From positions 1 to 54,216 of the forward strand of contig NZ_BPKZ01000010.1 in the NCBI RefSeq assembly GCF_019656075.1: a DNA stretch of 54,216 nt, written 5' to 3'. This stretch comes from Leuconostoc palmae. GTDB taxonomy: Bacteria; Bacillota; Bacilli; Lactobacillales; Lactobacillaceae. This document shows positions 8,360 to 17,129 of this stretch, in pieces (position 1 is the first letter of the stretch; each line of letters starts with the position of its first letter). Under the pieces are notes generated by a model, which saw only the letters and a program-made list of their open reading frames with translations, made no database searches and was not told the DNA's origin. The position numbers and the translations under genes were made by a program.

Positions 8360-10722
8360 TCATTCACCCTATATAACGAGTTTGGTACATCATCAATCAA
8401 ATTCGATAAACTATTTTCAGCTAGTAATGTCAAACTATGCATTGCACGACTTGCCACAGTATAAAGTAATCGTCTGTCTGACTCATCGCCATAATATTGA
8501 TTATCTGCGTGCCAAATAATCACAGCGTCAAATTCCAACCCTTTGGCTAAATATGAAGGGACGATAATTGCCCCTTGTGCTAGACGTTGATTTTCAGATT
8601 GAATCAGTGTCACAGCGGTTCCTTTTAAAGCTTCTGATAAGTATTGTGCTTCTGATCGCGTTTTGGTAATAATGGCAGTGGTCTCTTGTTGTCTCTTATG
8701 AATGTCCAACTGGCGACGAAGTTGATTCAACATGGCCTCTTGATTATCAAGGATATAGATCTCAGGTTTTTGACCATCTCTATTGAACGCATCAATTGTT
8801 TGACCATCTTTTAAGATAAACTTTGTAAAATCAGTGATTTGCTGAGTTGATCGATACGTTTGCGTTAATTTAACATGGTCTACTTTATCTTTATCAAATA
8901 ATGATGCGAAATCACGTTCTAAATTATTCGCGTTATCTTTTGTAAAAATAGCCTGATTAAGATCCCCCAACACTGTAAACTTAGCTTTTGGGAAACTAAA
9001 CTTCAGAAAAGCTAGCTGAAAAGGAGTATAATCTTGAATTTCGTCAATAAATAAGAAACGAATATCACGTTCCCCTGTCTTCCCTGAAATTAAATCGTAT
9101 AAATACAAATAGAGTGTTGTATCAGCCAAAGACAGCTGTTTATTCTTTAATGAAAGTATGACATCTTCAACATGTTGATGCCAATCATTGATTGCTATAT
9201 CAAACAATGATAAATCGAAGTAAAGGTGGGCTTGTCTCAAAAAATCCACAAACTGTGCACTAATGTTTAAAAAACTGTTTCGTCTAATTTGCCGAGCTAT
9301 AGGTCGCAAGGCTCGTGTCACAATTTGCCGTGATAAGAATTGACGCTCTGCTTTTTCGCTACCAAATTCTTTTGCTTTTGGTCCTTCACCTAACTGAGCT
9401 TGTCTAGTACGCGATGCAGCATCGTTTTCTTGGTCATCCCCAATACGGACCTTCCCCGCTCCAACTAGTTCGTCATACTCCTGTTTGGATAAGTTCTCTA
9501 TTTCCAATTCAACCCAGTCTTTACGCATTTCAGTTCCAATACGAGAACTCAAAACACGCATCAAAGTATCTCGTGTTGCATCCAACCGCTGACTCAATTT
9601 ATAGTTCTCATTATACTGATAGTAAATATCGGTTATACGCTCTTTTGTAATGAGCGGTTCTCCGCGAAATTTCAACGATCGTATTTTAATGTCAGACCTG
9701 TTCAAGTGATTTGCATAATTAGTTACAGCATTGAACATGGCTAAACTACCTTTTGCCATGTTTATTTTTGAATCTGTCTGATTATGTTCAAATCTTTCCT
9801 GTAACGTTTCCACACTAATCTTAGGCAATCTACGTGAGGCATATTGATAAAATGTCATTTGCACCATGTTTTGCTCACCTAACTCTGGCAACACCTGATT
9901 AATATAATCGTTAAATAATTGGTTAGGACTAAATAATACAACTTGTCCCGAAGTTAATTTGCCTCGATAACGATATAACAAATAGGCGACACGTTGTAGC
10001 ACTGCTGCTGTCTTCCCTGACCCTGCCGCTCCTTGTACAAATAACAAATCTGCCGAAGTATTTCGTATGATTTTATTTTGTTCTTTTTGAATAGTTGTCA
10101 CAATTGACTTCATTTTAGTTGATGATTCACCAGATAGAGCATTCATCAACATGGCATCACCAATGGCTTCCTCTGTGTCAAAAAGCGTGACAATGATACC
10201 GTCTTCAATCTGAAACTGCCGCTTTAGGGTGACATGTGCACTTTGTGGTCCATCAGGTGTTAAATAGGTCACATCTCCAATGCCGCCATCATAATAAATT
10301 GAAGCAACAGGTGCTCGCCAATCATAAACTAAAAATTTATTTTCATCATCACTAAAAGAACCTAATCCTATATATATTGCCTCTGCTTCACCACTATCAG
10401 TGACTGATTCACTGAAGTCAATGCGAGCAAAATATGGTTTTTTTATTTGATTGTTAAGTGTCACGTAACGACGTTCTGCACGTGTCTTAGAGTTCTCTCG
10501 TTCTGATAGCATTTGCTGTTGCTGGCGAATAGAAGCAGCTGTTTCAACAATGCCCGAGTAGGTATCCGTTTTTAAACGCACATCCCCCCAACTTTGAGAT
10601 ACACTATCGATATTTTTGTTGGTACGTTTAATCTCGTCTTCAGTCGTTTTTAGTGACTTTTTCATAGCCTTTAGCGTTTTATCAAGATATTGCGTTTCTT
10701 CAACTTTAATTTGATTATTCAA
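8356..10722 (-). CDS. helD: HelD-type RNA polymerase-recycling helicase (UvrD superfamily)
   Basis: A 788-residue superfamily 1A helicase. The N-terminal coiled coil (residues 1-80) is the HelD secondary-channel arm. Then come Walker A QGAAGSGKTAAVLQRVAYLLY, the FIDEIQDY Walker B, TQTYRST, and the C-terminal VPSYLAKGLEFDAVII and YTVASRAMHSL motifs. HelD removes stalled RNA polymerase from DNA. I choose the TTG at 10722. The frame is open further up but would run through the tRNA-Glu gene and two terminators. From the TTG the length equals that of B. subtilis HelD, and a promoter lies 35 nt upstream. The next in-frame ATG (10665) would remove part of the coiled coil. Confidence 0.88.
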   Translation of the reverse strand: MNNQIKVEETQYLDKTLKAMKKSLKTTEDEIKRTNKNIDSVSQSWGDVRLKTDTYSGIVETAASIRQQQQMLSERENSKTRAERRYVTLNNQIKKPYFARIDFSESVTDSGEAEAIYIGLGSFSDDENKFLVYDWRAPVASIYYDGGIGDVTYLTPDGPQSAHVTLKRQFQIEDGIIVTLFDTEEAIGDAMLMNALSGESSTKMKSIVTTIQKEQNKIIRNTSADLLFVQGAAGSGKTAAVLQRVAYLLYRYRGKLTSGQVVLFSPNQLFNDYINQVLPELGEQNMVQMTFYQYASRRLPKISVETLQERFEHNQTDSKINMAKGSLAMFNAVTNYANHLNRSDIKIRSLKFRGEPLITKERITDIYYQYNENYKLSQRLDATRDTLMRVLSSRIGTEMRKDWVELEIENLSKQEYDELVGAGKVRIGDDQENDAASRTRQAQLGEGPKAKEFGSEKAERQFLSRQIVTRALRPIARQIRRNSFLNISAQFVDFLRQAHLYFDLSLFDIAINDWHQHVEDVILSLKNKQLSLADTTLYLYLYDLISGKTGERDIRFLFIDEIQDYTPFQLAFLKFSFPKAKFTVLGDLNQAIFTKDNANNLERDFASLFDKDKVDHVKLTQTYRSTQQITDFTKFILKDGQTIDAFNRDGQKPEIYILDNQEAMLNQLRRQLDIHKRQQETTAIITKTRSEAQYLSEALKGTAVTLIQSENQRLAQGAIIVPSYLAKGLEFDAVIIWHADNQYYGDESDRRLLYTVASRAMHSLTLLAENSLSNLIDDVPNSLYRVNE

Positions 10723-10756
10723 AATGCATCTCACTCTCTTAAAATTAAGTGTTTTA

Positions 10757-10785
10757 ATTATACGCTTAATTCGCCTATAATACAA
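10757..10785 (-). promoter_or_regulatory. Promoter of helD
   Basis: -10 TATAAT (10757-10762) and -35 TTGTAT (10780-10785) with a 17-bp spacer. The -35 box is embedded in the T-run of the terminator just upstream. Confidence 0.65.
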
Positions 10786-10817
10786 AAAAACAGCCTTACT
10801 TTTATAAGGCTGTTTTT
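10784..10817 (-). terminator. Second terminator behind tRNA-Glu
   Basis: A 10-bp stem (AACAGCCTTA/TAAGGCTGTT) with a run of seven T on the minus strand. It backs up the stronger hairpin just upstream. Confidence 0.85.
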
Positions 10818-10823
10818 GAATAT

Positions 10824-10850
10824 AAAAAGCCGCAACCGAAGTTGCGACTT
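10824..10850 (-). terminator. First terminator behind tRNA-Glu (UUCG tetraloop)
   Basis: On the minus strand an 8-bp stem GTCGCAAC/GTTGCGGC closes a stable UUCG tetraloop and is followed by T5. It begins about 5 nt after the tRNA 3' end. Confidence 0.88.
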
Positions 10851-10854
10851 GATA

Positions 10855-10926
10855 TAGCTCGTGAGAGAATCGAACTCTCGATTCCGCCGTGAAAGGGCAG
10901 CGTCTTAGCCACTTGACCAACGAGCC
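10855..10926 (-). tRNA. tRNA-Glu (anticodon TTC)
   Basis: A 72-nt cloverleaf. The acceptor stem GGCTCGT pairs with ACGAGCT, with discriminator A. The anticodon stem is CTGCC/GGCGG with loop CTTTCAC, giving TTC. The T arm is GAGAG TTCGATT CTCTC. CCA is not encoded. It is transcribed alone from its own promoter, with a double terminator behind. Confidence 0.96.
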
Positions 10927-10937
10927 ATGGTCAGTGA

Positions 10938-10957
10938 TGTCTGATCTGTATCAGACA
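10938..10957 (-). other. Hairpin in the tRNA-Glu precursor leader
   Basis: Perfect arms TGTCTGAT/ATCAGACA with a 4-nt loop between the tRNA promoter and the mature 5' end. It is probably a processing feature of the precursor. Confidence 0.6.
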
Positions 10958-10965
10958 ACTATATT

Positions 10966-10994
10966 AGTATATCAACTATTGGTATTATCGTCAA
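10966..10994 (-). promoter_or_regulatory. Promoter of tRNA-Glu
   Basis: -35 TTGACG (10989-10994) and -10 TATACT (10966-10971) with exactly 17 bp between. This places transcription start about 30 nt before the tRNA. Confidence 0.8.
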
Positions 10995-11015
10995 CACTTT
11001 TTCAAATTAATTTTA

Positions 11016-12257
11016 TTAATTATCTTTTTTTCGTTTTAAAGTCATTAATTTTTTAGGATCGATCTGCTTAGGTTCTGAAATCAATTGGTGCTTATAATAC
11101 AACCAAGGATGTTTATCGTCGAACTCTGCATCAGTAGTTACTGGGAATCCATTTCTAAAACGTGTTAATAGCCAATCCTTAAGTGGTTTGGGAATACACA
11201 ACAATTCAAAATCAGCTGGTGCCATAGCATATCGAATACTTTTTTCATCATCATCGATAACTTTTTGAACCCAATTAGGATCAATAATAAGTTGTCTACC
11301 TAATGCGGCAAAAGTTGCCCCATAATCCAATATCGACTCTACTTGGTCTGGTTTTTTCAACAATCCAGCTACCATTATGGGATAGTTTTCAGGTAAAACT
11401 TTTTTATACTTTTCAATTATGGCAGTTTTATCTTGTTTGTTACGAAAAGAAGATTGAAAGGCATCTTTTAGAGATAAGTGAATATAATCTACTGGTAATT
11501 TACTTAACTTTTTTGCAAAATTAAGTGAATCTTCTAAGCTAATGCCCGGTGTTATAGACTCCTCTGGAGATTGTCGATAGCCCAATAAAAATGGTTTACC
11601 AGCATACTTCTCAATGATCTGTGCTATTTTAGCTGTTAACGCCAAACCAAAGCGCGCACGCTTGTCGTTAGTTCCTCCCCAAACATCTTCTCTCTGATTA
11701 CTATCAGGCGAGAAGAATTGTTGAACTAAATATTGGTTTGCACCATGAATTTCAACTCCATCAAAACCCGCTAATATCGCACGCTTGGTTGCACGAGCAA
11801 AATCATCAATTAGGTCAGCAACTTCTTGATGTGTCAAATCACGTGGAACCTCATGGTCTCCCTTTGGGTATGGCACAGCTGATGCCGAAACTGGTTGTTG
11901 TCCTCTCAAAATTTCTGATGTTGTTTCCCTACCAGCAGCATATAGTTGAAGTATTGATTTGGCACCGCCTGACTGAATAGCCGATGATAACCGTCGTAAA
12001 CTATCAATCTTATCATCTTCCGCAGCAGAAATAGCCCCTTCCCACCCTCGAGCTAGTTTGTTAACATAAGCAGCTTCGGTAATGACCATACCGACACCTT
12101 TGCTTCTTAATACATAGTAACGCAGCTCATCTTCTGTTACACTACCGTCTTCAAAAGAAGCGCGCAATGTTGTAGGTGCCATTACTACTCTATTTTTCAC
12201 TTTAAAATTTTTACGTTCAAAATAATAGTCTTCTAAAAAATCATAATTTATCTGCAT
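11016..12257 (-). CDS. NADH:flavin oxidoreductase, old yellow enzyme family
   Basis: A 413-residue FMN-dependent TIM-barrel oxidoreductase. Recognisable parts are KNRVVMAPTT near residue 21, ILQLYAAGRE, the HGANQYLVQQFFSP segment (substrate/FMN His and Asn), NQREDVWGG, and VAGLLKKPDQVE and ALGRQLIIDP near the C-terminus. Such enzymes reduce activated C=C bonds or quinone-like substrates; the true substrate is unknown. The start is set at the ATG at 12257. The in-frame TTG at 12272 lies within the -10 box. The ATG has no ribosome site and sits 6 nt after TATAAT, so the mRNA may be leaderless. Confidence 0.88.
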   Translation of the reverse strand: MQINYDFLEDYYFERKNFKVKNRVVMAPTTLRASFEDGSVTEDELRYYVLRSKGVGMVITEAAYVNKLARGWEGAISAAEDDKIDSLRRLSSAIQSGGAKSILQLYAAGRETTSEILRGQQPVSASAVPYPKGDHEVPRDLTHQEVADLIDDFARATKRAILAGFDGVEIHGANQYLVQQFFSPDSNQREDVWGGTNDKRARFGLALTAKIAQIIEKYAGKPFLLGYRQSPEESITPGISLEDSLNFAKKLSKLPVDYIHLSLKDAFQSSFRNKQDKTAIIEKYKKVLPENYPIMVAGLLKKPDQVESILDYGATFAALGRQLIIDPNWVQKVIDDDEKSIRYAMAPADFELLCIPKPLKDWLLTRFRNGFPVTTDAEFDDKHPWLYYKHQLISEPKQIDPKKLMTLKRKKDN

Positions 12258-12263
12258 AAATTC

Positions 12264-12269
12264 ATTATA
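12264..12269 (-). promoter_or_regulatory. -10 box of the old-yellow-enzyme gene
   Basis: TATAAT on the minus strand ends 6 nt before the ATG. The -35 region at 17 bp (CTGTTA) is weak. The spacing predicts an mRNA starting at or next to the ATG. Confidence 0.5.
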
Positions 12270-12270
12270 C

Positions 12271-12301
12271 AAAAAAAGAACCTGTTTAACAGGCTCTTTT
12301 T
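12271..12301 (-). terminator. Intrinsic terminator of the Apf-like gene
   Basis: A stem around CCTGTT/AACAGG extended by A/T runs, ending in T7 on the minus strand. Confidence 0.85.
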
Positions 12302-12314
12302 CATGATTATTGAA

Positions 12315-12920
12315 TTAATACCAACCAGTAGCTTGTGAATGAGCCCACGCATTTTCTGCAGTACCATAACGAGCAGAGATGTATGACTTCATGGCATTCA
12401 ATTGATCATTATAGTCTGATGAGTTTCCACCATACATTGCACGTGCTTCTGGTGATAATTGACCAATACCATAATATTGTCCGTTTGTTGCACTTGTGTT
12501 TCCACCAGATTCACGAGCAATCAATGCATCTAATGCTGAAGATGATGATACTTGTGGTGATACAGTTTGTTGCACAGGTGCTGCAGTATATTGTTGCACC
12601 GGAGCTTGTGCTTGTACTTGTGTGGCAGCAACTGGTGCTTGTGCCGCAACAGATGGTGTATCTTGTGCTACTTTATCAGCTAAACTCAAATGTTGTCCTA
12701 CAACAATCAAGTTAACATCTGAGATGTTGTTATTTGCTGCAATCTTTTCAACTGAAGTGTTAAATTCTACTGATAGCTTATTTAGAGTATCACCTGACTT
12801 AACAACATAGTCTGTTGGTAAGTTTTGTGTATTTGTATCTGCACTTGCATTTGATGCTCCGAATGCCATTGCTCCGGCAACACCAGCAGCAATTGTGATT
12901 GATTTTGTGAAACTAAACAT
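12315..12920 (-). CDS. Secreted LysM protein with Apf-like C-terminal domain
   Basis: A 201-residue exported protein. Residues 1-28 form a signal peptide ending in ASNASA. A LysM peptidoglycan-binding module follows (about 37-81, YVVKSGDTLNKLS start). Next is a low-complexity A/Q/V/P linker (about 85-128). The final 70 residues (ALDALIARESGGN, YGIGQLSP, ending in QATGWY) resemble aggregation-promoting-factor/transglycosylase-like domains. It probably binds the cell wall and helps keep cell shape or trims peptidoglycan. AGAGGT precedes the ATG. It is a single-gene unit with its own terminator. The upstream region (12921-13075) contains a plausible -35/-10 pair and an imperfect cre-like sequence near 13010-13026. 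Confidence 0.88.
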   Translation of the reverse strand: MFSFTKSITIAAGVAGAMAFGASNASADTNTQNLPTDYVVKSGDTLNKLSVEFNTSVEKIAANNNISDVNLIVVGQHLSLADKVAQDTPSVAAQAPVAATQVQAQAPVQQYTAAPVQQTVSPQVSSSSALDALIARESGGNTSATNGQYYGIGQLSPEARAMYGGNSSDYNDQLNAMKSYISARYGTAENAWAHSQATGWY

Positions 12921-13075
12921 GTATGTTTTACCTCTTTTAATTTGAACAATTTACGTTCTGTTTTATGTCTTACGTTATGTGAATTATTCTATGCGCAAAA
13001 TATAATAGGTAAACATCGTAAGCGTTTCAGTTATGTTACGTAGTATTATTTAATATACTTATTACACGTTTTTGT

Positions 13076-14581
13076 TTAGTAAATAACCTTTAACTGTAGT
13101 TCTGGCGTTTTTGGTAACTGATTTTGTGTTTTAAAATAGTTAATCAACATATCTTGAACAGTTTGATCACCACTATATATAGTATCTGCCTCAGCATATG
13201 CTTGATAATCTCCGCCACCTACAGCACGATAACTATTCATAGCCACTGAAAAACTGTCTGTATCCTCTATCTTATTTCCTTTATACAACAAGTTCGTAAT
13301 ACGATTACCAACCGGTCGTGTAACATCAATCGTATAAGACAACCCATAAACTAAATCATAGTTATAGTGCTCTACTTTAGGTACTAACCATTCGTCATTA
13401 ATCATTAACTCACCTTTAGATAGTTTAAAATATTCAGCAGTATGCTCTAAACTTTCTTTTAACTGTTTGCCAAATATCTTTTTTATGACCAAAGTATTAT
13501 CAAAAGGATAGTTTTGTAAGATGTGTCGTAGCGTTAATTTTTGTGGAAAAGTCGAGTCATTATTATTTAAACTAACTAACGCTAAATCTGCTTTCGAAGC
13601 CTCTAATTCGACATGGGCAATTAACTGAAGAATATCATTGCCATATTGGGCTAAATGCAGTGGTGATTGAATTGGGACTGCATTGATTAAATGTGCAATT
13701 GGTTGATCTAACCATTTATGAACTTTATTCTCTAATGGTGATAACACTTCTAAAATCTTTTTGTGAGAAACACTACCAGCTTGCTTTGTTGTTGCACTTA
13801 TCTCCCATTGACCGTTATTTTTTTTACCAATGATTTCTGCAAACATTTTTCCTTGATTAGGCATTTGCAACGTGAGCACATTATTAATTACCTGTGGCAT
13901 GACATTCCCATGTTGATGTCCGGTCAATAGAATGTCTAAATCTAGCGTTTCTGTTAATTCATAGGCAATATTTTCTTTTGTTGTACTCAATAATTCTCCT
14001 GTATTTAAATCTCTCTCATAACCACCATGGTATACACCTACTACTATATCCACAGACTCTCGCAATTTGTCAACCACAGTTTTGGCTTTTTTTAGTGGCG
14101 ACTCAATCTTCACACCACTAAGATGCTCAGGATTTTCCCAAACATTAATATAATCAGTTACTAATCCGATAATTCCTAATTTAGTGCCATTGGGTAGTTC
14201 TTTAATTTGAGCGGGGTAACGTGATACACCATTTAAATCAGTAACATTTTCAGCAACAACTACTGCATCTAAATTATGTAAGTGTTTTTCTAATTCTTGG
14301 TAACCATAATTAAAATCATGGTTACCAAGTGTCACAAAATCATATCCAGCTATATTCATTGCGGTTGCAACAGCATCTAAGTCATCATGTTGTTGTAAAT
14401 ATTGCAACATAGGTGACCCCTGAAACATATCACCCCCATCAATTACAATTGTATTTTCATCTTTATGATAGTTCGCTGCTACATTTGCTAAACCAAGTGA
14501 TTGACTATCAGAACTAATGTAGTCGGTTGGCATCAAATAACCATGAACATCAGAAGTATAGTATATTTTAAAATCAGTCAT
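13076..14581 (-). CDS. Cytosolic 5'-nucleotidase/metallophosphatase (UshA-like)
   Basis: A 501-residue two-domain enzyme. The N-terminal calcineurin-like metallophosphatase domain shows all its metal-ligand blocks: TSDVHGYL (residue 9), DGGDMFQGSP (about 48), LGNHDFNYG (about 82) and LTGHQHGN (about 217). A 5'-nucleotidase C-terminal domain follows from about residue 300, with AVGGGDYQAYAE near the end. There is no signal peptide, unlike secreted UshA, so it should act inside the cell on nucleotides, cyclic or sugar nucleotides, or phosphate esters. It lies behind the phnDCEE transporter genes but is separated from them by a hairpin plus T6, so its expression is probably by partial readthrough. 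AGGAGAG precedes the ATG. Confidence 0.85.
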   Translation of the reverse strand: MTDFKIYYTSDVHGYLMPTDYISSDSQSLGLANVAANYHKDENTIVIDGGDMFQGSPMLQYLQQHDDLDAVATAMNIAGYDFVTLGNHDFNYGYQELEKHLHNLDAVVVAENVTDLNGVSRYPAQIKELPNGTKLGIIGLVTDYINVWENPEHLSGVKIESPLKKAKTVVDKLRESVDIVVGVYHGGYERDLNTGELLSTTKENIAYELTETLDLDILLTGHQHGNVMPQVINNVLTLQMPNQGKMFAEIIGKKNNGQWEISATTKQAGSVSHKKILEVLSPLENKVHKWLDQPIAHLINAVPIQSPLHLAQYGNDILQLIAHVELEASKADLALVSLNNNDSTFPQKLTLRHILQNYPFDNTLVIKKIFGKQLKESLEHTAEYFKLSKGELMINDEWLVPKVEHYNYDLVYGLSYTIDVTRPVGNRITNLLYKGNKIEDTDSFSVAMNSYRAVGGGDYQAYAEADTIYSGDQTVQDMLINYFKTQNQLPKTPELQLKVIY

Positions 14582-14591
14582 TTTCTCTCCT

Positions 14592-14614
14592 AAAAAAGGA
14601 CGACAAAGTCGCCC
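14592..14614 (-). terminator. Terminator-like hairpin between phnE2 and the nucleotidase gene
   Basis: On the minus strand GGGCGAC/GTCGTCC (one G-U pair) with a 3-nt loop, followed by T6. The T-run abuts the ribosome site of the next gene, so readthrough must occur if the nucleotidase is made from the phn transcript. Confidence 0.7.
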
Positions 14615-14620
14615 TTAAAT

Positions 14621-15430
14621 CTAACCACGTAAAATTTTATGTCTTAATTTATCAGACAAAATTTCCACTACAAAAACTAATACGAATAACCCAATCAAAA
14701 TTGCGCCAACCTGATGCCAATGATAAGCACTCAAAGCAAAAATCATTGGTGCCCCAATACCGCCAGCGCCAACCAAACCTAATATTGTCGCTTCACGCAG
14801 ATTCATATCAAAACGATAAACTAAAATTGAAATGAAATCAGGTCCTAATTGTGGCAATACGCCATAGCGTATTTTTTGGAATAAGGTCGATCCAAAAGCA
14901 TCAAGTGATTCTAAAATACCTTCATCCAAATCCTCTATCGTTTCAATAAACAGTTTAGAAATCATTCCTATTGAAACAATTGCCAATGTCATCACGCCAG
15001 CAAAAGGTCCAGGTCCCGTAACGCGAATAAACATTAATCCATAAACCAGTGATGGCACCGTTCTAATCGCCATGATTATAAAACGTGTCACAACAACTAC
15101 TGGCTTAGGTACAATATTAGTAGCGGATATGAATGATAAAGGTACGGCAATAATTGCACCAACAAGTGTTCCTAAGAAGGCAATTGCGATAGTCTGTAAT
15201 ATCAAATACATGACTCCGCTATCTCCCAACCCAAATAGCAGACTTGTGTCAGGAGTAAATATACCTGTTAAAATGTTCCGACCAATTTCAAAACCCTTTG
15301 ACGTCATATGTGCACCACCAAGTGCTGGGGTTGATGAAAATAGCAGAATAAGTAAAATAATGACAGTAATACCATACTGCAAGCCACGATGTGGTTCTTT
15401 GCTGAGAACAGCCTCTAATTTCTTATTCAC
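14621..15430 (-). CDS. phnE: Phosphonate-type ABC transporter permease (second PhnE)
   Basis: A 269-residue inner-membrane permease with about six membrane segments. It has the EAA-type coupling loop SLDAFGSTLFQKIRYGVLPQ followed by DMNLREATILGLVGAGGIG near residue 211, the PhnE signature. It starts at a GTG with AAGGAGA upstream. With the first PhnE it should form the membrane heterodimer of the uptake system. No C-P lyase gene is visible nearby, so the substrate could be a phosphonate, phosphite or phosphate ester; the sequence does not decide. Confidence 0.85.
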   Translation of the reverse strand: MNKKLEAVLSKEPHRGLQYGITVIILLILLFSSTPALGGAHMTSKGFEIGRNILTGIFTPDTSLLFGLGDSGVMYLILQTIAIAFLGTLVGAIIAVPLSFISATNIVPKPVVVVTRFIIMAIRTVPSLVYGLMFIRVTGPGPFAGVMTLAIVSIGMISKLFIETIEDLDEGILESLDAFGSTLFQKIRYGVLPQLGPDFISILVYRFDMNLREATILGLVGAGGIGAPMIFALSAYHWHQVGAILIGLFVLVFVVEILSDKLRHKILRG

Positions 15431-15441
15431 GTGTTCTCTCC

Positions 15442-16263
15442 TTAACTTAAGTACTTACGCAACTGTTGACTAACTGTTTCTATAATAATAACAGCAATAA
15501 AAATTGCTAATAAAATCATGCCTACACTTTGGAACTCACGCCAACCAATTTTTTCATTCAAAATCATACCAATACCACCGGCTCCCACGTACCCTAAAAT
15601 GGCAGCATATCTAACATTTCCCTCAAAAGCAAATAATGATGTTGAGAGGTATGTTGGTAAAATTTGTGGCAAAATAGTCGTCACAAACGCACGTGAGGGA
15701 TTAGCCCCAGTTGCCACTAATGCTTCATAGGCACCCATATTGACAGTTTCAATGTATTCAAATAGTTGCTTGCCTACAAACGAAAAACTGAACAAGAAAA
15801 TAGCAATTGTCCCAGCAAAAGTACCTAAGCCAAAAATATAGGTTGCAATCAAAGCTGATACTAGCGTTGGAATTGTACGAACAACTGTCAAAATAAATCG
15901 AATAGTTAAATTAATGACACGATTATTAGTCACATTATTAGCTGCCAAAATTGCAAATGGCAATGCCACTAATGCACCAAAGAAAGATCCTATAAATGAC
16001 ATTTGTATCGTCATTAACAACGGTTGCCAAATTTTTGGGAAATAAGACCAGTTAGGTGGAAACATACTGCCAAATAATTTCCAGAAACCGGTAAAATTAG
16101 TGAATAAGGTTACAACACTAAAACCTGTCACCCAAACAGAAATGGTAATAGCAATCAGAAATAACATAATAATTAAAGGTAAGCGTGTAAACTTTTGGCT
16201 CACTTTTTTACCATTGGTTAAAGTATAACTTTCAGCCTCAAATAATTTATCATACCAACTCAT
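15442..16263 (-). CDS. phnE: Phosphonate-type ABC transporter permease (first PhnE)
   Basis: A 273-residue permease with about six membrane segments. The coupling segment is ALVATGANPSRAFVTTILPQ, followed by EGNVRYAAILGYVGAGGIG near residue 211. The ATG overlaps the phnC stop by one base (TAATG). It is the partner of the second PhnE, which follows 11 nt downstream. The two permeases differ enough to be separate subunits rather than a recent duplication. Confidence 0.85.
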   Translation of the reverse strand: MSWYDKLFEAESYTLTNGKKVSQKFTRLPLIIMLFLIAITISVWVTGFSVVTLFTNFTGFWKLFGSMFPPNWSYFPKIWQPLLMTIQMSFIGSFFGALVALPFAILAANNVTNNRVINLTIRFILTVVRTIPTLVSALIATYIFGLGTFAGTIAIFLFSFSFVGKQLFEYIETVNMGAYEALVATGANPSRAFVTTILPQILPTYLSTSLFAFEGNVRYAAILGYVGAGGIGMILNEKIGWREFQSVGMILLAIFIAVIIIETVSQQLRKYLS

Positions 16264-17009
16264 TACTTAGCCTCTTCTTTACTATAAATCAAATCTAAAA
16301 TATCACTAGTAATTTCTGATGCAGGACCATCATATACAACTGCCCCTGCGCGGATTCCAATAATACGCTTTGAATATTCTAAAGCTAAGTCAACGTGGTG
16401 AATGTTAATTAACACCGTTTGACCCAATTCTTCATTAATTCTTTTGAAATCATCCATCACTTCATGCGCAGTGACAGGATCCAGAGCTGCAACTGGCTCA
16501 TCAGCTAACAAGACGCTAGGGTTTTGTGTTAACGTACGTGCTAACGAAACACGTTGCTGTTGCCCGCCTGATAGCTGATCCGTACGGACAAATGCTTTAT
16601 CTAACATAGAAACACGATCCAATGCTTCTAAAGCGCGAACTTTTTCTTCCTTTGAAAACAAACCAAATAGTACTCGAACAAATGGCATGTCAGGAACTAA
16701 AGAACTCATGACGTTTTTAATTACTGAGATTCTAGGGACTAAATTATAAGACTGGAAAATCATACCAACTTTTCGACGATAATGACGTAATTCTTGCCCT
16801 TTTAGCTTTGAAATTTCAATACCATCAACAGTTAATTTACCCTCAGTAATATCATTTAAACGATTAATTGTGCGAATAAATGTTGACTTACCCGCCCCAG
16901 ACATACCAATAATACCGATGAATTCACCATCTTGAATTTCAAGGTTAATATCTTTTAAACCTTTTACACCGTTTGGATAAGTTTTTGAAACGTGTTCAAA
17001 TTTAATCAT
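16263..17009 (-). CDS. phnC: Phosphonate-type ABC transporter ATP-binding protein
   Basis: A 248-residue ABC ATPase. Walker A is GMSGAGKST near residue 34, the Q-loop lies in MIFQSYNLV, the signature is LSGGQQQRVSLARTL, and Walker B is VLLADEPVAALD. IHHVDLAL holds the switch histidine. The start at 17009 (MIKFEHV) has AGGA 8 nt upstream; the ATG nine bases earlier sits on the ribosome site itself. It energises the PhnE pair and is fed by PhnD. Confidence 0.9.
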   Translation of the reverse strand: MIKFEHVSKTYPNGVKGLKDINLEIQDGEFIGIIGMSGAGKSTFIRTINRLNDITEGKLTVDGIEISKLKGQELRHYRRKVGMIFQSYNLVPRISVIKNVMSSLVPDMPFVRVLFGLFSKEEKVRALEALDRVSMLDKAFVRTDQLSGGQQQRVSLARTLTQNPSVLLADEPVAALDPVTAHEVMDDFKRINEELGQTVLINIHHVDLALEYSKRIIGIRAGAVVYDGPASEITSDILDLIYSKEEAK

Positions 17010-17056
17010 GATTGCCATCCTAATTTTATATGTATTGGCCTAATGGCCTTAACGCA

Positions 17057-17088
17057 AGAAAAGCGGCGCTTGTATGCGCTGCTTTTCT
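17057..17088 (-). other. Intercistronic hairpin between phnD and phnC
   Basis: 13-nt arms (AGAAAAGC + GCGC core, one wobble pair) with a 6-nt loop and no strong T-run on the minus strand. It probably protects the phnD mRNA or causes partial termination, giving more binding protein than transporter. Confidence 0.65.
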
Positions 17089-17129
17089 GGTATATTTAGT
17101 AAATTATCTGTCACATTGTACGTAACAAA

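Noticed and set aside
10723-10920. N-terminal extension of HelD by 66 residues
   Set aside because: The frame runs backwards through the tRNA-Glu gene, two terminators and the helD promoter; the TTG at 10722 fits the family length.
13010-13026. cre site upstream of the Apf-like gene
   Set aside because: CGTAAGCGTTTCA lacks one base of the cre spacing and the first T, so it is only cre-like.
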